A stretch of 64,000 nt of DNA from Lucinisca nassula (Eukaryota; Mollusca; Bivalvia; Lucinida; Lucinidae): assembly GCA_963580285.1 (NCBI GenBank), contig OY757014.1, forward strand, positions 17,586,088-17,650,087. The letters run 5' to 3'. Below, one piece after another: positions 21,160-33,194 of this stretch. The first letter of the stretch is position 1; each line of letters opens with the position of its first letter. A program made the translations under genes and the position numbers. The notes under the pieces are model-generated. The model had not been told where the DNA came from, ran no database searches, and worked only from the letters and a program-made list of their open reading frames with translations.

Positions 21160-22393
21160 TTACAGTGTCCACAAATTCAAGTTTTTTGCCAAATATTTTG
21201 AGATCGAATATCGAAGTGTCGATATTTCTTTTTCATCTAAAGAGTATGGCTTTAGTTTTAGTGTTGGACACCTTAAACCCCAACGCCTCGGTCCAAAATT
21301 CATTTTTCGTGCTTTTTGAAGGGCATCTACGGCGCAACTGGGCGAATAATGTTTTCTCCATATTGCTCTATCATCTGCAAACTGTGACAGCTGCAGTCTT
21401 TCTTCATGTTCTAAATTTTCATTTAGTGTAACCATGATTATATTGAAAAGGATGGGGCTGATGACACTGCCCTGAGGACAGCCGTTTTCTAATTCGTGCT
21501 GATTTGATGTTTCTTGTCCCACCCTTACTTGAATTTTTCGATTATGAAGGAAATTATGAATCCATTTAAGCATGTTTCCATTTACCGTATTCCTCCCATT
21601 TTGCGCCCTGGGCTCTTAAAAATTGGAAAAAGAGGGGGCGCTTATTAGAGACAAAAAATCTTACCAGAACGGAGAGTTTAAAACTCATGACACACGGTAT
21701 TCTATTACAACATGGTGGAATCAGGACTTGGAAAGTACCAAGTGGTCAACACAGACACTTTGCGATAGCAGTGGGGCTTAGAAATACCTTGCATGATTCA
21801 CTTTACAGCAGATACAGCAATGATTGAAAGGCTTAAATTTACTTTAGGTAAGCCAAAATAGTTTTTCCTCTGACAACAGAAGGGGCGCTTATTATTTTGT
21901 TCTTGGAAAAACAGTGAGGGGGCGCTTATAGGAGCAGGGGCGCTAAATGGGAGGAATACTGTATGTCAAATTGTTTCAGTTTACAGATAGTTCCTGTTGA
22001 CCACATGAGGTCAAGGGCGTTTTCTAGGTCTAGAAAGACGGCAGCTACTATCTTATTTTCCATGAAAGCCATATTTATCTCAGAGTCTAGTCTGGTTTGT
22101 TGATCAGTGGTAGATCTATTAGGTCTAAATCCGGATTGAGTATTAGCCAGGTGCCCTTTGTTTTCTAAATGGGCCGCCAATCGTTTAGCAATCATGGTTT
22201 CCATTGTTTTGCAGATGAACGATGTAAGTGATATAGGTCTATATGACCCTGGATCCAGTTTGTTTTTGTTTGGTTTCATAATGGGTATGATGGTGGCAAG
22301 TTTCCATTCAGGTGGGAGTTCTCCTCTTTCATAGGAGATATTCAAAAGTTTCAATAGTTTTATTTTAGAGTTATCTGGTAGTTGTTTAAGCAT
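21160..22393 (-). pseudogene. LINE reverse transcriptase core, split by a MITE
   Basis: The upstream part (22393-21962) has GSYRPISLTSFICKTMETMI and AVFLDLENALDL. The downstream part (21584-21160) has NGCPQGSVISPILFNI and the catalytic box QFADD. A 377-bp TIR element lies between them; the two halves are in frame when it and one TA are ignored. The AYD of motif A is altered to ALD. Confidence 0.8.
21585..21961. mobile_element. 377-bp TIR element inserted in LINE RT with TA duplication
   Basis: The termini CCGTATTCCTCCCATTTTGC and GCTAAATGGGAGGAATACTG are inverted over about 24 bp, and TA flanks both sides. The interior repeats AGGGGGCGCTTATTA-like blocks near both ends. The TA target suggests a Tc1/mariner-type MITE; there is no transposase frame. 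Confidence 0.8.
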
Positions 22394-22815
22394 TTCATAG
22401 TGAATTGTATCCGCTCTTGGTGTTGATTTCTTTATGGATTATAATGCATTTCCCAGTTCAAAAAGTGTAAAGGGTCGGTTTAGATCTGAGTTGTTTTCTG
22501 TTGCATGGGGTTCCGGGGTGTTGCCAAATCCCTTACTTTCCATAATTATTTTGACGGCTTGAAATTTTGGCATATGGTTTGACGATTTCGACACATTTTC
22601 ATAGTGCTAAGCTAGGACATCAGTAATGAGAGTTTTTTTACCTCAAGGCAGGTAATATGATCGGTAGGTTTGCCCCTGAAACGGTTAATAATATTCCATA
22701 CAGTCTTGGAGTTCGCTTGATGATCTAATTTAGAGACAAAGTCTCGCCATGAATTAATCTGTTTGTCCCTTTTGATGTCTCTAGCTTCATTTTTGAAAGT
22801 TGATTTATAAAATCA
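22394..22815 (-). pseudogene. LINE endonuclease-RT linker, downstream part
   Basis: Translated in pieces on the minus strand, it gives KQINSWRDFVSKLDHQA and KTVWNIINRFRGKPTDHI, which match the linker upstream of RT motif 1 in LINE ORF2 proteins. Frameshifts are present. Confidence 0.6.
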
Positions 22816-24290
22816 AGTTTCTCTGTCATTACATTTCTACTTCCGGTACTGGACCGCGTTACTCCACTTCCGCTGTTCGTTCGCTGCATAAAATAGTCCA
22901 AAGGAACTCTTAAAAACTAATTTTGCAGGCACGGAACGTGTTTCAAAATATTTCATTTTTCGAGACTTTACACGGATTGAATATAAATTGGCCCAAAAAG
23001 ACATATTCTGAACAGAAAACAATACCCGAGGACTATTTTCCTACGCGCTTTCGATGATATTTATGTTTACTCTTTCATCCCTGAGTTTCTGAACAGGACT
23101 CTTCTTGCTTTAAATATATTCTTATAGAAAGGAATTTCTGATTAGTTAACTCACATGATGGCAATTAAACAGTGGACATGTAGATTCTGGCGAGACGTGC
23201 TAGCTACGTGTCGTAGGATCTACAAGGTTTGCATAGATACAGTGTATTTCTACCTCGGCGTCTGCACCGGTCTACAGGGTTAAAAGGGTTAGATCGCTTC
23301 TCTGTGATTATCAGTAACCGACTAAACAACCCATAGCTGACCGACATCAAACGCAGTTTTCACCTGCTTTCGAGAGCTCTAATTACAAAATAATTTTTGA
23401 AAGTTGTGAACTTTACATCAAGTTCCGTACTTTTAGCAAATAGTGAAGACACCGATCAATCTGTCATAGATTAGATCAATCCTCTAATCTGTCTTAACTG
23501 TTCCCGAATGTCCCAGTATTGAATCAATTGGCATTTATGGGTTAATGTTTTTATTTGGAATAAACGTATTGGAATTCACCTTGGGTAGTCGAAGTTCGCT
23601 AAACGCGGCGTCTAATCAGGGTTATAATGTCTAAATCAAATGGTTTAAACATGATCTTTTTTATTTTCGTCCAAGTTATTCTCCTTTCGTCCAAGTTATT
23701 CGCCCGAAGGAACATAGCTCCAAGCGGCTGCACAACGTATGTGCATCGTCGTATCAACCCAACGTTGATGCGACGTTGCTAAGACGCAATGTGCCCGCTA
23801 GGAGAACTTCTCTGTAAGATTATTAGCAGATGGGACCAGCACAGAATGTACTGAGCTAATTTAGAAACCATGAAGAAATTAGCAGACAAGTTTATCTTTC
23901 TCTCTTTCTTCCTTTTTTTTCTTCGTGGGGGTAGTTGGGTGAGGCACAGGTGATGTGTTTCTTGTGTCACTGGGGAGTCCAGCTAATGCTGACTTACATT
24001 TGGGCAGAGCCTGCTCTCCTTGCAGCAGGTAACGGTAGATGGTGAGTGTTGATATTTCTTCTGTTTCTACACTACCATTCACTCTGTCCCTCACTTTCAT
24101 CTCCTCTGCTCTCTCTTCTATCCCCCCCCCCACCCCATTTCTCTTGGAGAAGACAAAACGATCCACAAGGGTTGACCTGTCGTTAAACTCGATGAATCAT
24201 TTTTATTTTCTTCGTCGAATTTTTAACCCTCACAAAATGTCTAGATAACTGCTTGATCTACGACTGGCATTGTTACCATAATAATTATTC
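22816..24290. repeat. Repeat-rich insertion inside the LINE
   Basis: This block interrupts the LINE linker. It includes a GGCACA-type palindrome at 23735-23804, a pyrimidine-rich dispersed repeat at 24030-24150 and other unclassified DNA. GAAAGTTGATTTAT at 22798 and ATAAATCAACTTTC at 24291 are inverted at its edges, which may be a terminus or chance. Confidence 0.4.
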
Positions 24291-25225
24291 CTCATAAATC
24301 AACTTTCCTCAGTACTTTCAGTACTTTGATTTTACCTGTTATAGTTTCTCTTAAGTTCTGGAGTTTTGTTTTTAAGGTATTTCTTTCTAGCTAGTCTACG
24401 TTTCTTGATAGCTTTGGTAATTTCCGGATCCCACCAGGGCGGTCGGAGCGGTTTTACTCTCGGTTTTGTTTTAGGAATGGATTCCTGACAGATTTGTTGA
24501 AGGGATTGAACAAAGTCTGAGCCTATTTCCTGTGTTGGATTGTTTTTGTTTATTTTTAATGTTTCTGAGCAAAGGATCTTAAATTTTCCCCAATTAGCTT
24601 TTTGTAAGTTCCATTTTGGATTGTGGGCTGTCCCCAGTGCATTGAATTTTGAAAGAAGTCGGAGGTAAATGGGGAGGTGATCGCTTCCACATGCGTTGTC
24701 CAGGGTTTCTCAGATTGTTCCTACGCTCAGGGCTGGAGTGGCTATTGGCAAGTCAGGTGACGTTGGATGTTCAACCATTGTAGCTTCGTCATTCTCATTA
24801 AGTATAATAAGGCATAATTTAGGTCGCCTAAAAGGATGGAATTTGTGGTAGGGATAAGGTCAAGAACTTTTTGATATTCATCAGGTGTGGAATTGCTTTG
24901 ATGACGGTCGTAGCAATTAAGGATAGTTATTTTATCTTTTTTCAAGTATATGGTGGTAGCACAGTGTTCAAGATTGGGTTGATCAATTTTGAGGTCTAAG
25001 TCAGTAAAAGGTAGATCGTTCCTAATATATGTTAGGACCCCACCTCCTCTATCTATTCTGTGTTTAAAAGAGGCAACTTTGTAATGGGGTATATGGGGTA
25101 TTTTATCTTTCAACCGAGTTTCTTGTTGGCATATTAGATGGGAGTTGAGTTTTTTATCTTCCAAATATGACCTAAGTTCTGAGATATTGCCCATGTTGCG
25201 GATGTTCCATTGTAATAGTTCGAGG
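24291..25225 (-). pseudogene. LINE APE endonuclease and start of linker
   Basis: The minus-strand translation runs LELLQWNIRNMGNISELRSY, ICQQETRLKD (catalytic Glu), GGVLTYIRNDLPF, ILLGDLN (Asp/Asn pair), then after a frameshift CGSDHLPIYLRLLS (catalytic SDH). The linker follows with LRPPWWDPEITKAIKKRRL. All endonuclease signature motifs are recognisable although frames are broken near 24740. Confidence 0.78.
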
Positions 25226-25293
25226 TCAGAAGTTATCGTTACAGCCGCGTGTGTAGAGCCGTTGCTGTTGTCGTGGGGCCGTGAGGTGGGTGT

Positions 25294-25662
25294 TTAGTGT
25301 CTGCCGGAGGTCTCTTGTGGAAGTAACGTGCAAATATTATTACTTTGGTACGTTGCCTTATGGAGAGAGTTATTGGATCGTCTAGTTTTTGGCTGGGCAA
25401 TCGCTGTATTGGCATTTGTTTTTATCGGATCGTTTCTTCTAGTTTGATTGGAGGAGGCAGTTCTTGTATTTTGCGGAGCATACCTCGGTACATTTGGTTT
25501 GATGGGGACTGAGGGTAGGTTGTGGGTCAGGGTGAGGGAGCGGGGAGTGTTATCTCTTTCATCCACATGTTTCTCAATGATGTTTGTTACTACGCTTTCT
25601 TTCTGTCTTTTACTCATATTGGACGTAATTGTGTGTAGGATTTCTTTCTGTCTTTTACTCAT
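25294..25662 (-). pseudogene. LINE ORF1 C-terminal remnant
   Basis: A 122-residue basic, Asn/Arg/Thr-rich frame ends just before the endonuclease. It begins with a duplicated MSKRQKE block that reflects a 45-bp direct tandem repeat at about 25590-25685. No zinc knuckle is visible; assignment to ORF1 rests on position. Confidence 0.5.
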
Positions 25663-25689
25663 ATTGGAAGTATTTGTGTGTAGGATGGT

Positions 25690-25965
25690 TGTTAGTATGT
25701 GTATCTATCTTCTAATACTGAGTCGGTCATATTTGGCCATTACCTCAGTTGATTGGGTGGCTAAATTTAGAATTTAGCTGAAAAAAATAGAACAGTTACT
25801 GGATGCGTCCTTAAAACTATTTACAATCTGTATAACAGAGGTATCCTAAAACGCATACCTCAGAGTCTCAATCTTACAGAACTTTTCTGCGGACTGGGCA
25901 TTCACCGCAGAGGGGGGAAGTCTGTTTTATTGAGGAATAGTTCTAGGAAAGAAGGAGTTCTTCGG
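25690..25965 (-). mobile_element. 3' end of a CR1/jockey-like LINE, minus
   Basis: Matches in reverse the stretch 32930-33178 (GAACTATTCCTCA, GAGGTATGCGTTTTAG, CAGATTGTAAATAGTT, TAAATTCTAAATTTAGCCAC). It therefore represents the C-terminus and 3' tail of the other LINE family, sitting directly against the 5' side of the RNase H LINE. Confidence 0.7.
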
Positions 25966-27689
25966 CTATTTTCATTGGTCAAGCGTGTGAACTATTATTG
26001 ATAAAGCAGTGAAATATTCATTTCCTTAGCCTGACTTTGGAAAGAGATTTTAACGTATCTTCTCAGTGCAAACCATGTAGATTTTTTCTAAGTATTACTT
26101 GTAAGTAACTTTTGTCATTTAGCTTGATTTCCAGATTTAATGTTTATTCATATTCTTTAACATATTTATGCATAAAGACAAATAGTGTGGACCCTGATCA
26201 GACTGTTTGCATAAGAGCTGGGTCCATTCTGATTGTCTGGAACTACTTAGAAATGTCAGCAGAAGTTGCAGTAGACAACTGTTGTTGCTATTGGTGGACC
26301 TCAAGCCAATGAAAATGATAAAAATACATTTAGTTTGTAACAGCTTAATGTTATAATTGGCAGATGAGATCATAGCTGGAACAATAATAATTCTTTTGTA
26401 GTACCATGGCTGGATTTCATACGGGCAGTCAAATTAACCATCGTCCTGCTGAATAGATTATTTTTGCAACACCGGTTCATACAATCAATTCATCCAATTA
26501 CTTAAAATAACATGCTTATTCGTTTCGCAAGATCAATGGCAGTGTGGATCCTGATCAGATGGCAGCTGCAGGTGGGTACTTCGGAAGCCATATTAGCTCT
26601 TAAGTTTTGTTCAAAACTACACAAACATATGTAATAAAACTTTAAATGCAGAACATATGAAGAATAATTCCGCTCTTATAGCAGTGGTAATTACTTATAA
26701 TTTTAGAGTAAAGTAACGCCTGTATTGTTTAATATCATCAAAACTAAGCACATATATTGACAGTAAATCACTGATAGGCATTTGCATGTGCACATAACAG
26801 ATAAGCGCATTTCTAATTACTTCTACCCGGCCGGGGGATCGGGCCCGTTTGGTCGGATACTCTGCCGCGTCGCTATAGTAGACGACGTGTGCTGCAGAGC
26901 AGTGCGGCTTGTTTTGTTCCAATCACTGAGCCTTGCATCAAAGGTCTGATCTGGTATTCGCAAGGGGTGAACATTGTTTGTTTTGTTTGCTAAACTTCTT
27001 TATATGACTCTGTAAATACAGTTAGTTATACTTACTAAAATTACTAATATACTACATTTGAATGCACATTTGTTCTCTGAATTTTCAGTATAATTTCACA
27101 GTGAAAGAAAGATACCTGAGTGCTGATCAACCTGCGACATGTATCCCATCTTGAGTGCCAGCAGTTTGGTGCACTTTGTTATTTTATTTTAAATAATATT
27201 TTGAATAGACAAAAGTGGATCACATCTCTATATATAAAATGCAGGGTGGTGCATTTGATCAAAGTAACAAGTTCTTTTTGTGTTGAGTATATGTACTGAA
27301 TGCTTACCACAGTTTGTTCAAATCTGCAGTTCATTACTATATCTGAATAGTTACTTCATTTTATACTAATGTATGTGTGTACATACATTTAATGCTCTTA
27401 TTTTTCCAATCCTCAGGGATTGCTTATGCAATTGCTTTCCACTGTTCCATCAATTGACATCCTTTAGATACCTGTTGAAGGTCATTATTAAACCGATGTT
27501 CGTATCCTCGTTGTATAACAACTGCTTGTTTGACATCCCTGAACTTTAAGTAGACTTAGATGTTTTGTGGGCTTTTGTTGTACCTTCCTTCTATTCGAAG
27601 GAATTATCTTCAGTAATTTTATATGCTGTTTTACATAATGACCGGTATGAAGATCGCTTTAGTTTTGACGGTATCAAAACCTTTTAACC
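25966..27689. other. No gene; a few half palindromic cores
   Basis: Half copies of the CAGTGTGGATCCTGATCAGA type occur near 26178-26214 and 26530-26560. The rest is AT-rich with no supported feature. Confidence 0.4.
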
Positions 27690-27692
27690 CAC

Positions 27693-28091
27693 ATGAGTAT
27701 CACAAATACATTTAAAATATCAATATCACCCCTTGGGTTACACTCTGCTTCTTCTGTACGGATTCCCCATTCTATTAAGAACTTTAATAGTATGTTGCCT
27801 TCGGTATTGGTTAGACCCTTAAATTTGTCTTCTGTAACTTCAATTAATCTCAATGGAGCAAGAAATACCAATGTTTTTGGGAGTAGTCTTCGTATAAGAC
27901 TATCTCCTCTCAAATCGCCTATCCTTCGAAAATATACTAATCCGTGGAAAAGAAGTGGAATGTATCCTAGTATTTCTAAGTGCAATGCCAAGAGGTGCAG
28001 ATGTTGTTCGCATTTAAGCACTGCGTCTACCGTTACTTCATCTGTAAACGGTAGACGCTTCTCTGTAATTAACATATCTGATTTGACATGA
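27693..28091 (+). pseudogene. Naiad N-terminal Cys-rich segment
   Basis: Ends with KCNAKRCRCCSHLSTAS and SSVNGRRFSVINISDL. This is the Cys/His pattern found just upstream of GIY-YIG in these elements. A stop after SDLT and another 12 codons further separate it from the endonuclease, although the frame continues with CKDLIYLIT. Confidence 0.65.
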
Positions 28092-28142
28092 CAGTGTAAA
28101 GATTTAATTTATCTAATTACATGACGTGCTGCAAACTGTAAT

Positions 28143-28574
28143 ATGCAGTACGTCGGTCAAACTAACCGCATGCTTAAAACTAGATTGAACGAGCATTATC
28201 GTAGAATGAGTAAGCCTAAGAAAACTGACACTTTCTTGTACAGTCACTTTCGACGTACAGGTCATTCTGTAAATAACATTGTTATACAACCACTGGAAAA
28301 ACTTTATTACGATGCAAATTCTACATCTAGATTCAAAATAATCAAAAGACATGAAGCTGAACTGAAATGGATTAAATTTTTACAGACCCCTTTTCCACTG
28401 GGATTTAATGACAACATTTATCATGAGGGTAATATTTCCAGAATGCCGGACTTTGATATTTTCTCGCTCCTGGAATGTCGAAAACGCAGAACTAGATCTC
28501 ACGGCACCAGGAAAAATGGTAACTTTAAACGTAAATCACGTGCGTTTAAACGAAACAATACTAGACTGAAGTGA
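28143..28574 (+). pseudogene. Naiad GIY-YIG endonuclease domain
   Basis: Starts MQYVGQTNRMLKTRLNEH, where YVGQT is the YIG half of the motif and the spaced Arg is present. It continues with DTFLYSHFRRTGHS and ends in a basic tail. The GIY half corresponds to the LIYLIT sequence just upstream, before a stop. In this element class the domain nicks target DNA. Confidence 0.8.
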
Positions 28575-28610
28575 CTGTCAATTATATTATTAAATCATTG
28601 ACGCCACTCT

Positions 28611-29351
28611 ATGCTTTCATTTTTAAGTTCATTACCCGTTTCTGTTTTACGTCTTCTGGACACAGAGGCGAATAAATTCTACGATAGTTCTCATCAGTTA
28701 TATGATGCGGCTCTCTTAACTAGAGGCTATACTCAGCATACTCTCCGTCCTTACATTGATTCTGAAATTAATCATAAACTCCATTTCTTCAAAATATCCT
28801 TCATTAATAATGGTATGGATTTTATAGATTTGCCCAGTATCTTCCGTGAGAGATCGGTGCTTTCTTCCATTCCTGCTTATTTTCAAAATACTGAAATACC
28901 CATAATTTGCTATAAATATAACAAACTTGTCAGATCTAGCATTTTTAATTTCAATAAACTTGTTTCAGATCTTGATATTGATACTAATACTCCTGATTCA
29001 TGTGATTGTAAAAACTCAAAGTATTGCTATCCTGCTGCTGGTCGTGTAATTACTGGCAATTTGAAAATTATTCCTGATTCTTGGATAAGGAATATAATTT
29101 CTAAAGGACCGAAATATCGGTTTCCTTCTAAAATTGATTTCAGTAAATGTAGAGATGAAATCGCTGCTTCCTTGAATGAATTCGGTAATCGATGGTGTAA
29201 GCGAGAGTATGTTGAGCATAAAGCCCTTAAGGACTGGAAACTTAGCATTTTAAAACTAGTGAATAAACGCATTTCTTTCTATTCTCAAAATACTAACTTA
29301 TTACCTCCTAAGCCCAAGACGTCTTTACGTCATCTTAAACTAGGTATTTAA
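28611..29351 (+). pseudogene. Naiad linker with CxC motif
   Basis: In the same frame as the endonuclease, separated by stops. It contains LLDTEANKFYDSSHQLY, then IPIICYKYNKLVRS, then SCDCKNSKYCYPAAGRVITG, the CxC motif of Naiads. It ends at a stop before the conserved FVLVPADKAANNVVVV. Confidence 0.8.
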
Positions 29352-30915
29352 GAATTTCATAAGAAGTTTGTTTTGGTCCCTGCAGACAAGGCCGCTAACA
29401 ACGTCGTCGTTGTGTGACGGCTCCACTATGTTAACACGCTTAAGCAGGAGCTTGGTGGTACTAAGGCCTATGAACTTCAGCCTTTAGCTGAAGAGAGAGC
29501 TATAGTAGATAAATATGTTTGTCATTCAGCCACCAAGTTTGCTGTGTGTGTTAACGAAGGCCAAGACAAGCTTCCTACGCTATACTGGTTACCAAAACTT
29601 CATAAAAGACCTTACAAAGCACGGTTTATTGCAAATTCTAACTCTTGCACTACTACTGAACTTTCTAAATTATTAACTTCCTGTCTTACTGCTATTAAAA
29701 CGCATGTGATTAAATATTGTGATAAAGTCTTTGAAAGATCAGGAAGAAATCTGTTTTGGTCTATAAAAATTCGAATGAGGTTTTAAATAAATTGAAATCC
29801 AGACATTTTCGTGCTTCAAGTCTGTCTACTTACGATTTTTCCACTCTTTACACTTCACTTCCTCATAATCTTATAAAAGAAAAACTTAATGATTTAATTG
29901 AATGGGCTTTTCACAGAGAAGATTCTCTCTATCTTGCATGTAAAGTCAGAAATGCATTTTTCACTTCTAAAGAGCATAAGAATTATACACTTTGGTCATG
30001 TCAGAAAGTGTGTGATGCCTTACCTTTCTACTTGACAATATTTATATTAGATTCGGTACTAAGTTATTTAGACAAATTGTGGGTATTCCGATGGGTACGA
30101 ATTGCGCACCTCTTGTGGCTGATCTGTTCTTGTATTGTTATGAAAGAGACTTCATGTTGTCGCTTTCCATTGATAACCAATCTGAAATTATTGAAGCTTT
30201 TAGCTCCACTTCTAGATATTTAGATGATTTATTAAATATTGATAATACCTATTTCGTTGGTTTGATCAGTCAGATTTACCCCCCAGAACTTCAGTTAAAT
30301 AAAGCAAATTCTTCTGATACCGAGGCCCCGTTTTTGGATTTACATCTATCTATTGTAGATGGATTTGTTTCGTGCAAAATTTATGATAAACGCGATGACT
30401 TTGATTTTGAGATTGTAAATTTTCCTTTTTTGGATGGTGATGTTCCTCGTGCGCCATCCTATGGCGTTTATATTTCGCAATTAATTCGATTTGCTAGAGT
30501 GTGTAGTCATGTAACTGATTTCAACACTCGTAATAAATTATTAACGGCTAAACTCCTTAATCAGGGTTATCGGTACCATAAACTACGCAAAGCCTTTTCA
30601 AAATTTTATAGACGCCATTCTGATTTAATTTCAAAATTCAATATTGGACTTAAATCTCTTCTGCAACAAGGTCTATCGGAACCCGAATTTTATGGTGACT
30701 TAGTATATAAATTCAGAAAAATATATAACCGCAATGACTTCAGCACCCAATTTCGTAAAATCATTCTTCGATATAAAAAGATTGGGTACAACATGGATGT
30801 TATACGACAGACCTCATGCATGGTAGTTAACCCAATCACGGTTGGCAACTTTGCTTCCCTCTTTAATTGCACGCCGGAGGGTCAGGCCTCAGATTCTATG
30901 ACGGCTCCAACGTAA
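29352..30915 (+). pseudogene. Naiad reverse transcriptase, frameshifted
   Basis: LPTLYWLPKLHKRPYKARFI, then STYDFSTLYTSLPHNLI (motif A), then GIPMGTNCAPLVADLFLYCY (motif B), then STSRYLDDLLNID (catalytic box) and FLDLHLSIVDG. The first part is in frame with the linker, the middle (29756-30223) is in a second frame and the rest (30079-30915) in a third. It ends with the conserved CTPEGQASDSMTAPT. Confidence 0.85.
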
Positions 30916-31490
30916 AGGCTTATTGAGAATTAGAGAGATCTAATTCAAGGTAATGTTGATTGGTGCCTGATGCTCTGTCTCTGGTCGGGCCCATCGGAGT
31001 CTAACTGTTGGTTTTCTTTTGCTCCAGCATTTCAGTGGTTTCTTGCTGTCGAGTCCTCACCGTTGTCTCACCTCTGTGGTTCTTTGATTTTTTGTGTTCA
31101 CGGAGATGTTGCACTGATGAGTTAGGAGGCCTTCATGCGGACTTAACAAATTATTTGTTTAAATCGCTACGGAAGTAAGGGCGAGGATTGTGGCCACGTA
31201 AAATCGATTTAAGCCCCCCAGTGGAAATCATTCCACTGACCGTTCCAAGGCGGTTCTTCTGTGGCGGTTTATTTATGGTGTTGTTTGTTACTTACTGTGT
31301 GTATCACTTGTGTCTTTTTATTTTAGATGGCCATATGGCCATTTTGTGGGAAAGTAACTGTCCTTATGGCCTTCCTTTGTTTAGGTTTCCATTATGGTCT
31401 GGTCGCTTAATGTTTGTGTTTCTTTCCCTTTGGTGTCTTTGATGGGTGGAGTTAGTTAATTGTATCGAATCCTGATCTTTGTTTTACTTC
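30916..31490 (+). other. Naiad 3' UTR
   Basis: Defined by similarity of 31140-31490 to the solo fragment at 11040-11385. CTGATGAG at 31117 resembles part of a hammerhead core, but no matching GAAA strand follows at the right distance. Confidence 0.6.
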
Positions 31491-32515
31491 TACTTTTAAT
31501 TAATAATGTGACTGCAGAGAGTGAACTTGTTGTAGTTATATTTTATACTACACAGAATATTTAAGGACTGTTTTTCCTTAAATGCAAGTGGTTATGTTTA
31601 TATATATATATATTGGTTCTTGCAGAATGAATCAAGATTTCTTCTGCCAATTCATAATAGTCATTGTTTTGAAAGTACAGACTACAGATTATAATGTGGA
31701 TCCATTAGAGCAAATGCATTTTAGGTTTATTTGCAGGCCTTTTAAATATGGATTGTCATGAGATGTTGAGATATGAAAGATGACTCACTTGTTAAAACGT
31801 AAACATTGAGCTCTGCCACGTTAGTAAATGCCCATATTTGTTGTCATATAAGCACAGGCTAATACAAAATATAAATCTTCAAACTCTCGACCACGACGGA
31901 CCACTGCCTATCCTTTAAGCTCCCCAGGAGCGTTCGGATCTGGGGAGCTAAAAACTTGCCTCGCCGATAGTAAAATGTTTGGGTTAATCTTCATTAGTCT
32001 TTTACAAAATGTAGGAAGGTTGTCTACTTAACTTCTCCAACAGTTTTCAAGCATTCCATTTGATAAGATGCTACAAGCATATAAAATTTGCACATGTGTG
32101 TTTTTAGAGATGTAAAAGTACTTTTTTGACCAAATTACATCATTTGCAACTTTGACATTTTAGACATTATACTTCAGTCGGCGGAATCTAGGACGCAATT
32201 AGAATATTGCCTAAGATAGTTAAATGTATAAAACAGTTTTCTGGGATATAACACTAGACATTCACATATAACACTAGACATTCACATTTAATATGTGCTA
32301 AGCGTAGACCTAGCTTTTAGTAAAAGCTGTACTTGTTTCGATTAAAGTCTTTAGATTAAGATACCCCAGATACTGATGAACAGTCTAAAAGAAGTTGCAG
32401 AATACTATCCATTGGTCTGCACCAATACAGCAATACAGTTGATGACCAAAGTTTTAATTCTAGAGTACAATTGCTTTCATGGTATTATTAAAGCTGGAAA
32501 TTCCCGTAACATGTG
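31491..32515. other. No gene recognised
   Basis: AT-rich, with a short duplication (ACACTAGACATTCACAT twice near 32255-32285). Nothing else supported. Confidence 0.4.
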
Positions 32516-32519
32516 TTTT

Positions 32520-33180
32520 ATTTCAGAGATAACATCAAAAGCAACTATAGGACTTTAGGATTTTTAAGACGTAATTTGGCTTTTGCACCTAGGCAGACAA
32601 AGGATGTTGCATATGAAACATTGGTTCGCCCTTAATTTGAATTTGCATCACCCATTTGGCATCCCCTTAAAACTAAGATTCAGCAGGTTGAGAAGATTCA
32701 GAGGACAGCAGCCTCGATGGACATGTCGGCGATGGCGAAATAAGAGTGGCGTCGGTGACATGCTTAGCGAGTTGGAGTGGCCGTCCCTTGAGGCACGTCG
32801 TGAGCAGTCCTCTTTAACCTTCTTCTATAAGATACATTCTGGTATAGTGTCTCTGGATAAATATAAATTCTTGACCCCCTCAAACAGGGGCATCAAAAGT
32901 AAATAACACACAATATTTTTCCCAGAACTATTCCTCAGTGGAATAGTCTTCCCTCGTCTGGGGTAGAAGCCAAGTCCGCAGAGGAGTTCAAAGTCCCTAC
33001 AGTGTAGATTGGGGCTCTGAAGTATGCGTTTTAGTATGCCTCTGTTAATCAGATTGTAAATAGTTTCAAGGACTCACCCAGTGTCCTCTCTTTTTTAAGC
33101 TAAATTCTAAATTTAGCCACCTACCCAACTGAGGCAATGACCAAATATGCCCGACTCAGTATATCAAGATAGATAGTTTT
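32520..33180 (+). pseudogene. CR1/jockey-like LINE, C-terminal end and 3' tail
   Basis: Pieces in different frames read YRTLGFLRRNLAFAPRQTKD, ASPIWHPLKTKIQQVEKIQR, ELEWPSLEARREQSSLTFFY, FPRTIPQWNSLPSS. These are conserved C-terminal blocks of RNase H-less LINE ORF2 proteins. At least two frameshifts and one stop are present. The 3' tail is shared with 25690-25965. Confidence 0.75.
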
Positions 33181-33194
33181 AGCTCTTCATCCCC

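Larger units (their letters stand above)
19620..25690 (-). mobile_element. Decayed LINE with APE endonuclease, RT and RNase H
   Basis: The minus-strand order is ORF1 tail, EN, linker, RT, RNase H and a Cys-containing 3' segment. The element carries stops and frameshifts throughout and is split by at least two insertions (21585-21961 and about 22815-24290). An APE endonuclease plus RT plus RNase H is the arrangement of I-, R1- and LOA-type clades; I cannot fix the clade by eye. The element is dead. Confidence 0.8.
27690..31490 (+). mobile_element. Naiad-type Penelope-like retroelement, decayed
   Basis: The order on the plus strand is a Cys-rich N-terminal segment, GIY-YIG endonuclease, a CxC linker, reverse transcriptase and a 3' UTR. 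GIY-YIG upstream of the RT is the permuted order described for the Naiad/Chlamys clade of Penelope-like elements; canonical members carry it downstream. Most of the coding region stays in one frame interrupted by several stops, then shifts frame twice within the RT. The element cannot produce an intact protein. Other fragments of the family are at 95-555 and 11040-11385. Confidence 0.85.

Noticed and set aside
28143..28574. Host GIY-YIG nuclease gene
   Set aside because: It is in frame with the Naiad linker and RT and preceded by the element's Cys-rich segment, so it belongs to the retroelement.
31110..31135. Hammerhead ribozyme in the Naiad 3' region (CTGATGAG)
   Set aside because: The matching GAAA strand and the closing stems are not found at the right spacing.
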